A stretch of DNA of 64,000 nucleotides from Candidatus Methylacidiphilales bacterium (GCA_033875315.1 JANRJG010000040.1:1-64000); one strand, 5' to 3'. Shown: positions 27,465 through 36,420, counted from the first letter of the stretch. Made by a program: numbers and translations. Notes: generated by a model not told the origin, from the sequence alone.

Positions 27465-29360
27465 ATGGAAGTGTGGTGTCCTTGCTGCTGCATGAATGTT
27501 GTTTTGTCGTCGGTCGAAGTCCATATCGAAGGCGTTGGGGCTGGCGGCCTGCCGGGCGCGGAGTTGTGCCGCACCGTGCTTACGGAGCGAGTTTCCACCT
27601 GGGTGGTTCACTTCGAGGCCGCGAACGCCCGGGATATGGCCCGCTACAGGGCGGTGTTCCGCTTGGCGTTCCCCGACATCCTGCCGTTGCGAGTGCATCA
27701 TCACTCTTTTCCTCGCCTGCACCGGGAGATGACACTGCCAGTAGACCGTGGCTTGGGAAGCGAGGGATTGCCGCGCACGGGATTCGCTTCTCCGGGTGCG
27801 TATGATCTACTCCCCGGGCACCAGGACATGGCACTGCACAATGCCTTCGTGGTTTTCCAACCCGGCGGGGCCGGTGTGCTTTTCGGACCCCTGACCGAGT
27901 CGCGCTCCAAAGCGGGGTACTCATGGAAGCGGATCGGCGACCGGGTCGTCGAGGTGGCGGTCGAGTATGATTTTCCCGGCCTTTCAGACTGGCCGTTGGC
28001 CGCGGGACGATCCTTTGTCGGGGAATCGCTCTACTTGGAAATCCTCCCCGATCCGGTCACTTTTGGCACGGAAGTCTTTGCAAACTATCACGCTGCCCTG
28101 CGTGAACGCGGCCTGGCCGGGAGAATCCATCTTGGACCGAACGCGCGGCATGAACTCTTTTGGGGCACATGGAATGAAGGGATTGAACGCCAGGTCGATG
28201 AAGCCTTGATTCTCCGGGAAGCGTGCTGGTTGGCACAGAATATCCCCCAAGTCCGTTGGATACAGATCGATGACGGTTATGAAACGGACGCTGATACGCA
28301 CTCCACCCCAGCAGCCAATCTCGGGGGGCATTGGCGCGAGGAGGATGCCTGGTGCCGCCGTCGCTTCCCACGGGGGATGCGTGCCTTGGCGGAGGATATC
28401 CGCGCCCTCGGACTGCGTCCGATGATCTGGTTTTCTCCCTCCTGTTCCGTCCACAGTGCGTTGTATCAAAGCCATCCGGAGTACTTCATTCCCAACTCGG
28501 TCCTGCATTTCGAGACAAACCTGGTGTTTGCCGATTATTCACGGCAGGAGGTGCGGGACATCACCCGGCGCGCGCTCGATCGGTTGTTTGTCGAATGGGG
28601 GTTCGAGGGAATCAAACTGGATTTCTGGACCTACGGTTTCGACCAGACGCGGATGACCTTGTCCGGCCGCCAGGCCACCAACGTCGAATGGATGCAATGG
28701 CTCGAGACGGAGATCCGTCAGCGTTTGCCTGCCGATGGGTTGATGCTGAGTTGTTTGGAACCTGCGAATGGCAATCCCTTCCGCAGCCGGGTTTGGGACC
28801 AACACCGCATCGGTCCCGACATCGGGGGCGTGGGACCGGAGCTGATGGAAGAAATCGCGGTGTGGACGGCGGCTCTGGTCGGTTTGAAAGAAACCCAGCG
28901 GCACTTCTGGATTCCCGAGGCTGATGGGCTTTCGCTTTTCCGGCACAAGGATGTTCCCGACGCCACCTTCCGCCTGTTCACGGCCTTCATGGTGGCCACG
29001 GGCACGGCGACCGAACTGGCCGGGAAGTTGAGTGAACAAACCCACGATCCCCGCATGCCGTCGTTTTTGGATGCGGTTGCGCTGGTGCGCTTCGGCCAGC
29101 GTGTGAACTGTCCGGGTTACGACTGGACGGAGAATCGGGGTCGTGCACCGCACACGTGGGTGCGGCATGCCGAGGATCTCCAGCGCGTGGTGGCCTTGAC
29201 GAACTGGGATGCCTGCCCGCGCACGGTCCAAGTCACGGCGGCGGATTTGGATTGCCATCCCGGTGCGGCACTGCGGGAAGTTTTCAGTGGGGCGACTGCT
29301 TCTTTGCCGCTCGGGCGGACGATTGGCCCGCACGATGCCGAGCTGTGGACCCTGGTTTGA
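27465..29360 (+). CDS. GH36 alpha-galactosidase-like enzyme
   Basis: 631 aa, cytoplasmic. N-terminal beta-sandwich, then the TIM barrel: WIQIDDGYE (265-273), WFSPSCSVHSALY, and GIKLDFWTYGFDQ with Asp386 as the expected nucleophile; the acid/base Asp probably lies in IGPDIGG. This is the GH36 (melibiase-type) layout. It would release alpha-galactose or a related alpha-linked sugar. The N-terminus begins with an unusual CPCCC stretch; a second ATG at 27492 could be the real start. A LacI-type operator lies upstream. Its last 77 bp overlap the convergent LacI gene. Confidence 0.88.
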   Translation: MEVWCPCCCMNVVLSSVEVHIEGVGAGGLPGAELCRTVLTERVSTWVVHFEAANARDMARYRAVFRLAFPDILPLRVHHHSFPRLHREMTLPVDRGLGSEGLPRTGFASPGAYDLLPGHQDMALHNAFVVFQPGGAGVLFGPLTESRSKAGYSWKRIGDRVVEVAVEYDFPGLSDWPLAAGRSFVGESLYLEILPDPVTFGTEVFANYHAALRERGLAGRIHLGPNARHELFWGTWNEGIERQVDEALILREACWLAQNIPQVRWIQIDDGYETDADTHSTPAANLGGHWREEDAWCRRRFPRGMRALAEDIRALGLRPMIWFSPSCSVHSALYQSHPEYFIPNSVLHFETNLVFADYSRQEVRDITRRALDRLFVEWGFEGIKLDFWTYGFDQTRMTLSGRQATNVEWMQWLETEIRQRLPADGLMLSCLEPANGNPFRSRVWDQHRIGPDIGGVGPELMEEIAVWTAALVGLKETQRHFWIPEADGLSLFRHKDVPDATFRLFTAFMVATGTATELAGKLSEQTHDPRMPSFLDAVALVRFGQRVNCPGYDWTENRGRAPHTWVRHAEDLQRVVALTNWDACPRTVQVTAADLDCHPGAALREVFSGATASLPLGRTIGPHDAELWTLV

Positions 29361-30405
29361 GTGAGGGTTCGTTTTTTTTATGCGGGCGGATCGTCCGGCC
29401 GGGAAAAAAGACGGATGAGACGAGGACGCGCAGTTGGGTATCGGGCAGGCCACGCTCACCCCGGAGGATGGCGGAGGTCAGGAGATCAATGGCCGCCGCG
29501 CCGATTTTTACTTCCTGTTGTCTGAGCCCCGAAGCCTCCGGGCCGATCAGCCGGGCGAGGGTCCAGACCACGCCCAGGTCTTGGGGAACCCGCCATCCTG
29601 CGTTTTTCAATATCGGTCGGACATCGGTGTAATTGCACACCAGGACATCTGGCCTGAATCGCGCAAGCCACGAAAGAAAGGCGGATTCCTCGAAGGCGCT
29701 GTCCGTCTCAAAGCAGATGAGCTGGTTTGGGTTGGCAAGTTTCAAATTCCTGGTCTGGGAAATAAATCCGGCACTCCAGGCCTGGCGCACGCGCCGGTCG
29801 TGCTCTTCGATTACCAGCATGCCCGGTCGTTGGTATCCAATACGGTGCAAACATTGGATCATTTCACGCATGGATTCATACTGGGCGTTGTGGACCAGGT
29901 GGACTTTCGGGTCCCTAACCGTGGGGCTGATGCCGACCACGGTAAACCATTCCCATTCCAGGCGCACCGGATCACAACCATCGGGCAGAGGGGCAATGAG
30001 CACACCCTGGATGCCGCGGTCTCGCAGGATTTTGCTCAGGCGCAAGGGCGTGAGGCCAGGTTCATGGAGCCAGAAATCTTCCAGTCGGTAGCCCAGCTCG
30101 GCGCAGCGTCGGGCCGCCCCGAGTCGTTCCTGGTCAAAAAGCTGTGAGGCCTTTCCGCGTGTGGGATAGGCATCCAACCAGGCGATGACCCCGTGGAACT
30201 TGGGGGGTCTTTTTTTGAGACGATAGGCCGTCAGGGCCTGCAGGACGGGATCGGGCGTGTAGCCCATCTGGCGGGCTTTTTGGTTGATGCGATTGCGGGT
30301 GGCCACCGGGAGGCCGGGATGGTGGTTGAGCGCCCGGGCCACGGTGGTTCGGTGCACTCCCAACTCACGGGCGATGTCGACAAGCGTGACACGTTCAAGA
30401 CTCAT
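29284..30405 (-). CDS. LacI-family transcriptional regulator
   Basis: About 373 aa from the ATG at 30405. Helix-turn-helix VTLVDIARELGVHRTTVARA, hinge YTPDPVLQALTAYR, then a ligand domain (RGIQGVLIAPLPDG; RFRPDVLVCNYTD). Paralogue of the LacI protein at 16417. A GTG at 30429 and an ATG at 30411 are other starts; both ATG codons lie inside an operator-like palindrome. The C-terminal tail is about 25 residues longer than expected and overlaps the GH36 gene on the other strand. Divergent from a PEP-CTERM gene. Confidence 0.92.
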   Translation of the reverse strand: MSLERVTLVDIARELGVHRTTVARALNHHPGLPVATRNRINQKARQMGYTPDPVLQALTAYRLKKRPPKFHGVIAWLDAYPTRGKASQLFDQERLGAARRCAELGYRLEDFWLHEPGLTPLRLSKILRDRGIQGVLIAPLPDGCDPVRLEWEWFTVVGISPTVRDPKVHLVHNAQYESMREMIQCLHRIGYQRPGMLVIEEHDRRVRQAWSAGFISQTRNLKLANPNQLICFETDSAFEESAFLSWLARFRPDVLVCNYTDVRPILKNAGWRVPQDLGVVWTLARLIGPEASGLRQQEVKIGAAAIDLLTSAILRGERGLPDTQLRVLVSSVFFPGRTIRPHKKNEPSLKPGSTARHRAGQSSARAAKKQSPH

Positions 30406-30414
30406 GCACATGAG
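30401..30414. promoter_or_regulatory. Near-palindrome over the LacI start
   Basis: CTCATGCACATGAG has two 6-bp inverted arms (CTCATG and CATGAG) around a central CA. It overlaps the start codon of the LacI gene at 29284-30405 and resembles ATTCATGCGCATGAAT at 26244. Probable autoregulatory site, also in the promoter zone of the divergent PEP-CTERM gene. Confidence 0.5.
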
Positions 30415-30463
30415 AGCATAAAATATCACTGGCCGTATACAAGTCTGGATTCAGCATGGTTGC

Positions 30464-31303
30464 ATGAGCAAAAAACATGACGTTAGCCATTTGTCTCGGT
30501 GCGTGCTTGGGGCAGTCACCCTTCTTGTGCTTTTGCCGTTTTCTTCCGGGGCGGTCACCATCTACACGCAGACCTTCGATAACACCAGTGCGGCCAACGG
30601 GGGCAATGCCAATACCAGTACAGTCAACTGGTTTGGCATATCCAATGTCGGAGCGGCATCGAGCGCGGTGAATTTGAGTACCAGTTCCGTAGATCCCAAC
30701 TCGGTCACCCCGCTCCTGTCCAACGCCCAGGGAAAAGATGCCACAGCGGGGTTGCTCGCCTTCAACTTTGCTCAAAATACATCCTCAACGAAGCGTGCCC
30801 TAATTTATACCGCATCGAGTAATTTCATTTCCGGCTACAGTGCCGCTGCCTTCTCCAGCATGAACACAGCCAGCTGGTGGCAGGGCAATACCAGCAACAG
30901 CCCCACCACGGCCCTGGCTGTGCAGCTGGGCAGTGACTGGTATATATCAGACACGACGTTCACCAGTCCGGCCATTCAGTTTGGAAGTGGTTTTGCCACC
31001 GGAGCGGAGCAAAAAACCGTCACCTTCTCCACCACCACCTGGACCAAGCTGAATTTCACCCTCAACACCACGGGCTTCACCCTGGGAACAGGAGGCGACG
31101 CCGGTATCGCGGCGGCCTCGCTGGGCTCCTTAAGCGTCCAGGGCATAGGATTCTTCAGCACCGACACGACCGGGGCGCGCATGCGCTACGACAGTTTGGT
31201 GTTGGATGCGGCCGCCATTCCCGAACCGGGTACCTACACCCTTTTGGCGGGGGGGCTTTTGACTCTGACTTTCCTGCGTCGGCGGAATCCGCCCGCGTCC
31301 TGA
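30464..31303 (+). CDS. PEP-CTERM sorting-domain secreted protein
   Basis: 279 aa. Signal peptide (RCVLGAVTLLVLLPFSSGA), a Ser/Thr-rich beta body starting VTIYTQTFDNTS (compare IITSNFESPT in the PEP-CTERM protein at 15421), and the tail AIPEPGTYTLLAGG, hydrophobic helix and RRRN. It is divergent from the LacI gene at 29284, and its last 70 bp overlap the convergent AraC gene. Role unknown beyond surface sorting. Confidence 0.9.
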   Translation: MSKKHDVSHLSRCVLGAVTLLVLLPFSSGAVTIYTQTFDNTSAANGGNANTSTVNWFGISNVGAASSAVNLSTSSVDPNSVTPLLSNAQGKDATAGLLAFNFAQNTSSTKRALIYTASSNFISGYSAAAFSSMNTASWWQGNTSNSPTTALAVQLGSDWYISDTTFTSPAIQFGSGFATGAEQKTVTFSTTTWTKLNFTLNTTGFTLGTGGDAGIAAASLGSLSVQGIGFFSTDTTGARMRYDSLVLDAAAIPEPGTYTLLAGGLLTLTFLRRRNPPAS

Positions 31304-32193
31304 TCCCGGGCCGATTCACCGTTCGGTTTGCCGCCCCGTCGCCATGCGGAAGGGTGGGTGTGGTAAATTTGGCGGAATTGACGGTTGAAACTGGACAGGC
31401 TCTCGAAGCCCACGTCCTGGCTGATTTCCAGAATCGAGCGGCTGGTGTTCCGCAACAGGGAGGTGGCCATGCGCAGCCGGAGATCGTGGCGGTAGGCCAG
31501 AGGAGTCGTGCCGATCGATGCGCGGAAGAGCCGCCGGAAGTGCGGCTCGCTCAAGCCACAGGCCCGGGCCAGTTCGCCGATGGGTTGGTCCAAGCTGTAA
31601 TTCTGGGCCAGCAATTGAAGCGCCGGGGCCAAACGGTCGAAATGCCATCGAGACACCGCAGCGCGAGCCGACCGTTTGGGAGCCAGGCGCTGGATGCGCA
31701 CCATCCATTCCCAGACCAGGGCCTGCAGGGCTTGGCGGTGGTGCGGTCCGGCCTGCTTCTTTTCCGCGATGATCCTTCGCAGGCCGTCAAACAATTCTGG
31801 ATGCTTCCCGGCTGGGAGAATGTTGATGAAGCGAGGCCCGGCCAGTGGCGTGGGATCGAGCACGGCCCGGGCGGCGGGATGATCGACCAGCAGGATAGGA
31901 TCGAGGTACACCCAGGTCCAACGGCTTTTGCTACCCGGCGCACTCTGGGCCAGATGGACTTCGGTCGAGTTGATGAAGACAACATCGCCGGTGGAGAAGG
32001 GGAGGATCTTTTCCCCCACCATAAAGATACCCTCGCCCTGGTGGCACAGGCCCAACTCAAGGCAGTCGTGCACGTGTAGGAAAGTGATCGGTCGATCCTC
32101 CTGGATGTAGTGCTCTTGCAACACGAGCGGGAGCAGTGGATCCAGCGGGATGGGGGAGTAGTGGATTTCCAATGCGGATGAGCGATTCGGCAT
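31234..32193 (-). CDS. AraC-family transcriptional regulator
   Basis: 319 aa. N-terminal cupin-like arm (FLHVHDCLELGLCHQGEG; FSTGDVVFINSTEVH) and C-terminal double helix-turn-helix (IGELARACGLSEPHFRRLFR; EISQDVGFESLSSFNRQFRQ). A basic tail of about 35 residues follows the domain and is encoded over the 3' end of the convergent PEP-CTERM gene; this tail may have arisen by stop-codon loss. Divergent from the GH5 gene at 32396, the likely target. Confidence 0.92.
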   Translation of the reverse strand: MPNRSSALEIHYSPIPLDPLLPLVLQEHYIQEDRPITFLHVHDCLELGLCHQGEGIFMVGEKILPFSTGDVVFINSTEVHLAQSAPGSKSRWTWVYLDPILLVDHPAARAVLDPTPLAGPRFINILPAGKHPELFDGLRRIIAEKKQAGPHHRQALQALVWEWMVRIQRLAPKRSARAAVSRWHFDRLAPALQLLAQNYSLDQPIGELARACGLSEPHFRRLFRASIGTTPLAYRHDLRLRMATSLLRNTSRSILEISQDVGFESLSSFNRQFRQIYHTHPSAWRRGGKPNGESARDQDAGGFRRRRKVRVKSPPAKRV

Positions 32194-32395
32194 GGTTTAT
32201 GACCAATTTGAGCAGGATATGAAGGAATACAATCGAATAGAATGGTTTCGACTCAGCCATGTCTCACGATATAGACAATGAACTATTATTGTGCCTCTTG
32301 GGAACCCCCAGGGTGATCCGGTCCATGAAGAATCTGAAGCAAGCCTGTCAGGCTCCGGCCCGCCGTGCCCGCGGCGGGAGAAAGGGACTCGCGGT

Positions 32396-33433
32396 ATGAC
32401 CGCACCGGGCCGTCCCCCCGCCACTTGGCGGGGCTTCAATCTTTGTGAGATGTTCCTCGTGGAGCACGATCCCCGCTGGCAGGAGATGACACCCTCGGGC
32501 CGGGGAAAGTTTTTCCGCGAGGATTTTTGTTGGATCGCTGATTTTGGATTCAACTACGTGAGGTTGCCCCTCTGTTATCATTGGTGGGGCGACCCCAAGC
32601 ATCCAAAGACCCTGCGGGAGGAAGCCCTCGAGCCGGTGGATCGGGCGGTGGAATGGGCGGCCGAAAATGGATTGGACCTTTCGATCAATTTTCACCATGT
32701 GCCGGGGTTTTGTGTCAACCAAGGCCTGCGGGACGAGCATCTGCCGCCGGAACCTTGGGACCTTTGGACCCATCCCGAGGGTGCGGAGGTCCTTGCGCAT
32801 CATTGGGAGACCTTTGCCCGCCGCTATGCCGCAGCCGGACCGTATTTGTCCTTCAACATTCTGAACGAGCCGGCGCGATGCTCCCGTTCCGATCATGAGC
32901 GGGTGATCCGCCGGGCGGTCCAGGCCATCCGTCACGTCGATGCGGATCGCAGGATCGTCGTGGAAGGATTCAATGTCGGGGCGGATCCCTGTCCCGAGCT
33001 CTCCGACCTGGGGTGTATTCAAAGTTGCCGGGGCTATTGGCCGGGAGAAATCACCCATCACAGACTCTGGTGGTCATGGGCATCGGATGCACCGGTTCCG
33101 GAATGGCCCGACCCCGGGCGCTCCAGCGGGGACGGCACGTTCACCCGTGAGGGTTTGGACCAGCGGTATACCGCGTGGAAGGCCTTTGCCCGGCAGGGTC
33201 ACGCGGTGATTTGCGGGGAGTTGGGTTGCTCACATTTGCTTCCCCACCCGGTGGCGCTCCGTTGGCTGGAGGACGAACTCGACGTCTTGAACGCCGCCGG
33301 ATTCGGTTGGTGTTTGTGGAATTTCCGGGGCTCCTTCGGCATCATCGATTCGGGCCGTGAGGACGTCCCATACGCGGACTTTCACGGTCACCGGCTTGAC
33401 ACGGCGTTTTTGGAGATCCTGAAACGGCATTAA
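32396..33433 (+). CDS. GH5-type endoglycanase (cellulase family)
   Basis: 345 aa, TIM barrel of glycoside hydrolase family 5. Motifs in order: WRGFNLCEMF, FGFNYVRLPLCYHWW, LDLSINFHHVPG, FNILNEP with Glu158 as acid/base, and VICGELGC with Glu275 as nucleophile. No signal peptide from the chosen ATG (32396); the frame is open upstream to 32291, but that segment looks non-coding. Acts on beta-linked glucan, mannan or a derived oligosaccharide. Divergent from an AraC gene. Confidence 0.88.
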   Translation: MTAPGRPPATWRGFNLCEMFLVEHDPRWQEMTPSGRGKFFREDFCWIADFGFNYVRLPLCYHWWGDPKHPKTLREEALEPVDRAVEWAAENGLDLSINFHHVPGFCVNQGLRDEHLPPEPWDLWTHPEGAEVLAHHWETFARRYAAAGPYLSFNILNEPARCSRSDHERVIRRAVQAIRHVDADRRIVVEGFNVGADPCPELSDLGCIQSCRGYWPGEITHHRLWWSWASDAPVPEWPDPGRSSGDGTFTREGLDQRYTAWKAFARQGHAVICGELGCSHLLPHPVALRWLEDELDVLNAAGFGWCLWNFRGSFGIIDSGREDVPYADFHGHRLDTAFLEILKRH

Positions 33434-33456
33434 GCACTCATCCTGCGAGAAATACC

Positions 33457-33903
33457 ATGGCTGAGCGATCACCCACCTCCTTGCGTCTGAGCGACATCGA
33501 CTCGGTTGCCGGACTTTCAACCAGCGGGGTGTCGTGCGCATAGAACAATGATCCCACGATGTCGATCCAGACCCGGAAGCGTGCCCAGGATTTGGCGAAA
33601 AAAATATGTTATCACCCCAACGCTGCCGCCAGATCGCTGCACGAATCCGGCACCTCCCGCCGCCCGCCCATGTTTCACGGCAAACTGGCCTACATCCTCT
33701 CGCCCCACGAGGATCTGCAGATGCGGCAGCGGGGCGGACAAGAGACCTACCCCTGGCATGCCGATATTTCCCTACGCCCTACAGAAAGACATCGGATTCA
33801 ATCCTCGAATAGAAGTGCGGTTGCCTCCGTAGGTCGGCAGAAGGCCGTTGCACACCAGCTGGAAGATGAAGGGCGGATCCTCCTGGGGGTCATTCTGATG
33901 TAA
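33457..33903 (+). pseudogene. Decayed LacI-family regulator with an in-frame TAG
   Basis: From the ATG at 33457 the frame reads SLRLSDIDSVAGLSTSG, the LacI helix-turn-helix, then TAG (33541-33543) at a position where relatives have Leu, and resumes in the same frame with NNDPTMSIQTRKRAQDLAKK and YHPNAAARSL. After about 140 residues homology fades through a frameshift (near DISLRPTERH), with later traces such as GRQKAVAHQLEDEG, and the ligand domain is missing. At least three lesions make it a pseudogene. It lies between the GH5 and ADP-ribosylglycohydrolase genes. Confidence 0.85.
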
Positions 33904-34030
33904 CGCGCGTAGGATTGGCAGTTCCAGTGTGGATGATCGAATTTGCATGCTCTTTGAGCGTTTCGAAGAGGATCGAAGCATTAATAATCATATAAAGTGC
34001 GGGCTGGCAAGCAACAAGGAAAGTGAACAT

Positions 34031-35446
34031 ATGCCCGGTTGGGATCATCTCGGTAGTCTAGTGAATGAAGAATTCAAACAAGGCCGCGAGGAGGGCAAGG
34101 ACCCCGCCGCACTTGAAGCCTTCCGCCCTGCCTTTGAGGCCGCCGGCAAGAATCCCGAGGCGCTGCGCGACCTGCTCGCACGCATGCAGGCACTGCCAGT
34201 GCGGCCCGACTTTCCCTATCAAGAACCCGATGAGCTTGAGTCCATTCGCGCCCAGCGTCCCCCCGCCGGTCCGGCTCTCCCCCCCCTGACGCAGGATGCC
34301 GACGAACTGTACGACCGGCTGCATGGCGCGTGGCTGGGACGCTGTGCCGGGTGTGCACTAGGGAAACCCTTCGAGGGAATGGGGATGCGCGGAGTGGACC
34401 ACGATGGCCGGCAGCCCTGGCAACGACTCAAGGCCTACCTCACAGCGGTCTCTCCAGAGGAATGGCCCCTGCGGGATTTCGTGCCCGAGCATTCCCCGGC
34501 CGAGAGCGACCCGTCGATCGGCAGAGTGATCTGCCGATCCTCCACACGGGAGCACATCGCTTTCATGGAGAGCGATGACGACATCCGCTACACCGTGCTG
34601 GGCCTCGTGTTGATGCGTGAAAAAGGCCGGGACTTCACCAGTTGGGATGTGGCCTGCAACTGGATCCGGCGATTGCCTTATCATTCAGTATGCACCGCTG
34701 AAACCCAGGCCTACCTCAATCTCGTCACCGGCTACGAATTCCACGCCGGTTCGGACTGGGGCAAGAAGCCGCCCGAAGTCGACTGGGCCTGGGTGCGGAA
34801 TCATCTCAATCCCTACCGCGAGTGGATCGGGGCCCAGATCCGCGTGGATGCGTATGGCTACGCGGCCGCGGGTAATCCGGAGTGGGCCGCCGAGCTGGCC
34901 TGGCGCGATGCGCGCATCAGTCATGTGAAGAATGGCATCTACGGAGCCATGTTCTGTGCCGCCATGATTGCGGCATCCTTTGTGACCACCGATCCCCGCC
35001 GCATTGTCCAAGCCGGACTCGAACAGATCCCCGTCCGATGCCGCTTGGCGGAGGTCATCCGACGTACAATAGAGATCGTCGAACTTCATGGTTGCGATGC
35101 CTCCCGGTTCGAGGTCCTTTTGGGCGATGTTCACACAGCTTTTGAGTCCTATTCCACCGTACACACCCTTACCAATGCCGCGCTTTGCGCCATGGCCGTG
35201 CTCCTGGCCAGAGGTGACTTCCACCAGGGCATTACCCTGGCGGTGATGGGGGCCTGGGACACCGACTGCAACGGGGCCACGGTTGGATCCATCGTCGGTG
35301 CCGTCACCGGTGCCTCCCGCGTGCCGGAACATTGGAAGGGAAGGCTGAACGACACCCTGCGCTCAGAGATTTTCGACTACCATCCTATCCCAATCTCCAC
35401 TTGTGCACGCCAGACTTTTGATCTGGTTCAAAGTTTCCGGAGTTGA
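34031..35446 (+). CDS. ADP-ribosylglycohydrolase-family protein
   Basis: 471 aa. The core matches ADP-ribosylglycohydrolases: DRLHGAWLGRCAGCALGKPF at the start of the helical domain, ESDDDIRYTVLGL (metal-binding Asp cluster) and MGAWDTDCNGATVGSIVGAV (second metal motif, DTDCNGA for the usual DTDTxA). Members cleave ADP-ribose N-glycosidic links; divergent ones may act on other ribosides. An N-terminal extension of about 95 residues precedes the core. The ribokinase gene overlaps its stop codon, so the reaction may feed ribose to that kinase. The exact substrate is unknown. Confidence 0.85.
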   Translation: MPGWDHLGSLVNEEFKQGREEGKDPAALEAFRPAFEAAGKNPEALRDLLARMQALPVRPDFPYQEPDELESIRAQRPPAGPALPPLTQDADELYDRLHGAWLGRCAGCALGKPFEGMGMRGVDHDGRQPWQRLKAYLTAVSPEEWPLRDFVPEHSPAESDPSIGRVICRSSTREHIAFMESDDDIRYTVLGLVLMREKGRDFTSWDVACNWIRRLPYHSVCTAETQAYLNLVTGYEFHAGSDWGKKPPEVDWAWVRNHLNPYREWIGAQIRVDAYGYAAAGNPEWAAELAWRDARISHVKNGIYGAMFCAAMIAASFVTTDPRRIVQAGLEQIPVRCRLAEVIRRTIEIVELHGCDASRFEVLLGDVHTAFESYSTVHTLTNAALCAMAVLLARGDFHQGITLAVMGAWDTDCNGATVGSIVGAVTGASRVPEHWKGRLNDTLRSEIFDYHPIPISTCARQTFDLVQSFRS

Positions 35447-36372
35447 ATACCGCGATATCCTTGAAAAGGTCCGTTAATCCTTCTGTGGTCGTACTCGGCA
35501 GTGCCAACACCGACTTGGTGCTCGAGTGTCCGCGCCTGCCCCGGCCGGGAGAGACGCTCTTGGGGGGAGTATTCCGTCAGGTGCCCGGGGGCAAAGGGGC
35601 GAACCAAGCGGTGGCTGCCGCCCGTGCCGGGGCGCGCGTGTCCCTCATCGGCGCACTGGGCGACGACGACTATGGTCGCCATCTGCGGCGGGGACTTAAA
35701 AAGGATGGGGTAGATCTGAGTCATCTCCGCACGCTTCGGGGTGAGAACAGCGGCATTGCCCTCATCCTGATCGGGGGCGAAGACCGGCAGAATCTCATCG
35801 GAGTCGCGCAATCAGCCAACGACAAGGTGTCGGTGGCGCAGGTGCGTTCCGCTGCGTCTGTGATCCGGGGGGCTGGATGCGTGGTGGCTCAACTGGAAGT
35901 GCCGTTGGCCGCGGTGCAGGCCGCCGCCGTGCTTTCGCGCAAGTTCGGTGTCCCCTTCCTACTCAATCCTGCCCCCGCCCCTGATGGGGCACTGCCCTCC
36001 ACTTTGCTCAAACGGGTCGATGCGCTCGTGCCCAATGAACACGAGGCCCGTCTGCTCACAGGCAGGTCAAGCCCCGAGGCCGCCGCCCGTGACCTCCTGG
36101 CCCAGGGTTGCCGCTGGGTGGTGATCACGCTCGGACGTCACGGTGCCTTCCTTGCAGGTCCCTTGGGCGTGATGCGGCTGAGGGCCCCGCGTGTGCGCCC
36201 GATCGATACCGTGGGCGCGGGTGATTGTTTCTGTGGATGGCTGGCGGCCGGAGTGGCGGAGGGCCTGTCATGGGAGGATAATGCCCGTCGTGCCATCCGT
36301 GCCGCCTCGATCAGCGTCACGCGGGCCGGAGCCCAGGATGCGATGCCGAAGCGGAACGAGGTTGAAGTGTAA
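35443..36372 (+). CDS. rbsK: Ribokinase (PfkB family)
   Basis: 309 aa. Family motifs: GSANTDLVLECPRLPRPGE near the N-terminus, GGKGANQAVAAARAGA (sugar-binding turn), NPAPAP, VPNEHEARLLTG and DTVGAGDCFCGW with the catalytic Asp. Converts ribose and ATP to ribose 5-phosphate in the cytoplasm. Start TTG overlaps the previous gene's stop in a TTGA arrangement, giving translational coupling with the ADP-ribosylglycohydrolase-like gene. Assignment to ribokinase is good, though other PfkB sugar kinases are possible. Confidence 0.85.
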   Translation: MNTAISLKRSVNPSVVVLGSANTDLVLECPRLPRPGETLLGGVFRQVPGGKGANQAVAAARAGARVSLIGALGDDDYGRHLRRGLKKDGVDLSHLRTLRGENSGIALILIGGEDRQNLIGVAQSANDKVSVAQVRSAASVIRGAGCVVAQLEVPLAAVQAAAVLSRKFGVPFLLNPAPAPDGALPSTLLKRVDALVPNEHEARLLTGRSSPEAAARDLLAQGCRWVVITLGRHGAFLAGPLGVMRLRAPRVRPIDTVGAGDCFCGWLAAGVAEGLSWEDNARRAIRAASISVTRAGAQDAMPKRNEVEV

Positions 36373-36420
36373 TGGGGCCGAAGATGGGGGAAATGCGGTG
36401 AAAGTTTGTCGCACAGCGAC

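Noticed and set aside
33900-33911. GTAACGCGCGTA before the ADP-ribosylglycohydrolase gene as a further operator
   Set aside because: Only 9 of 12 positions agree with the consensus, so it could well be chance.
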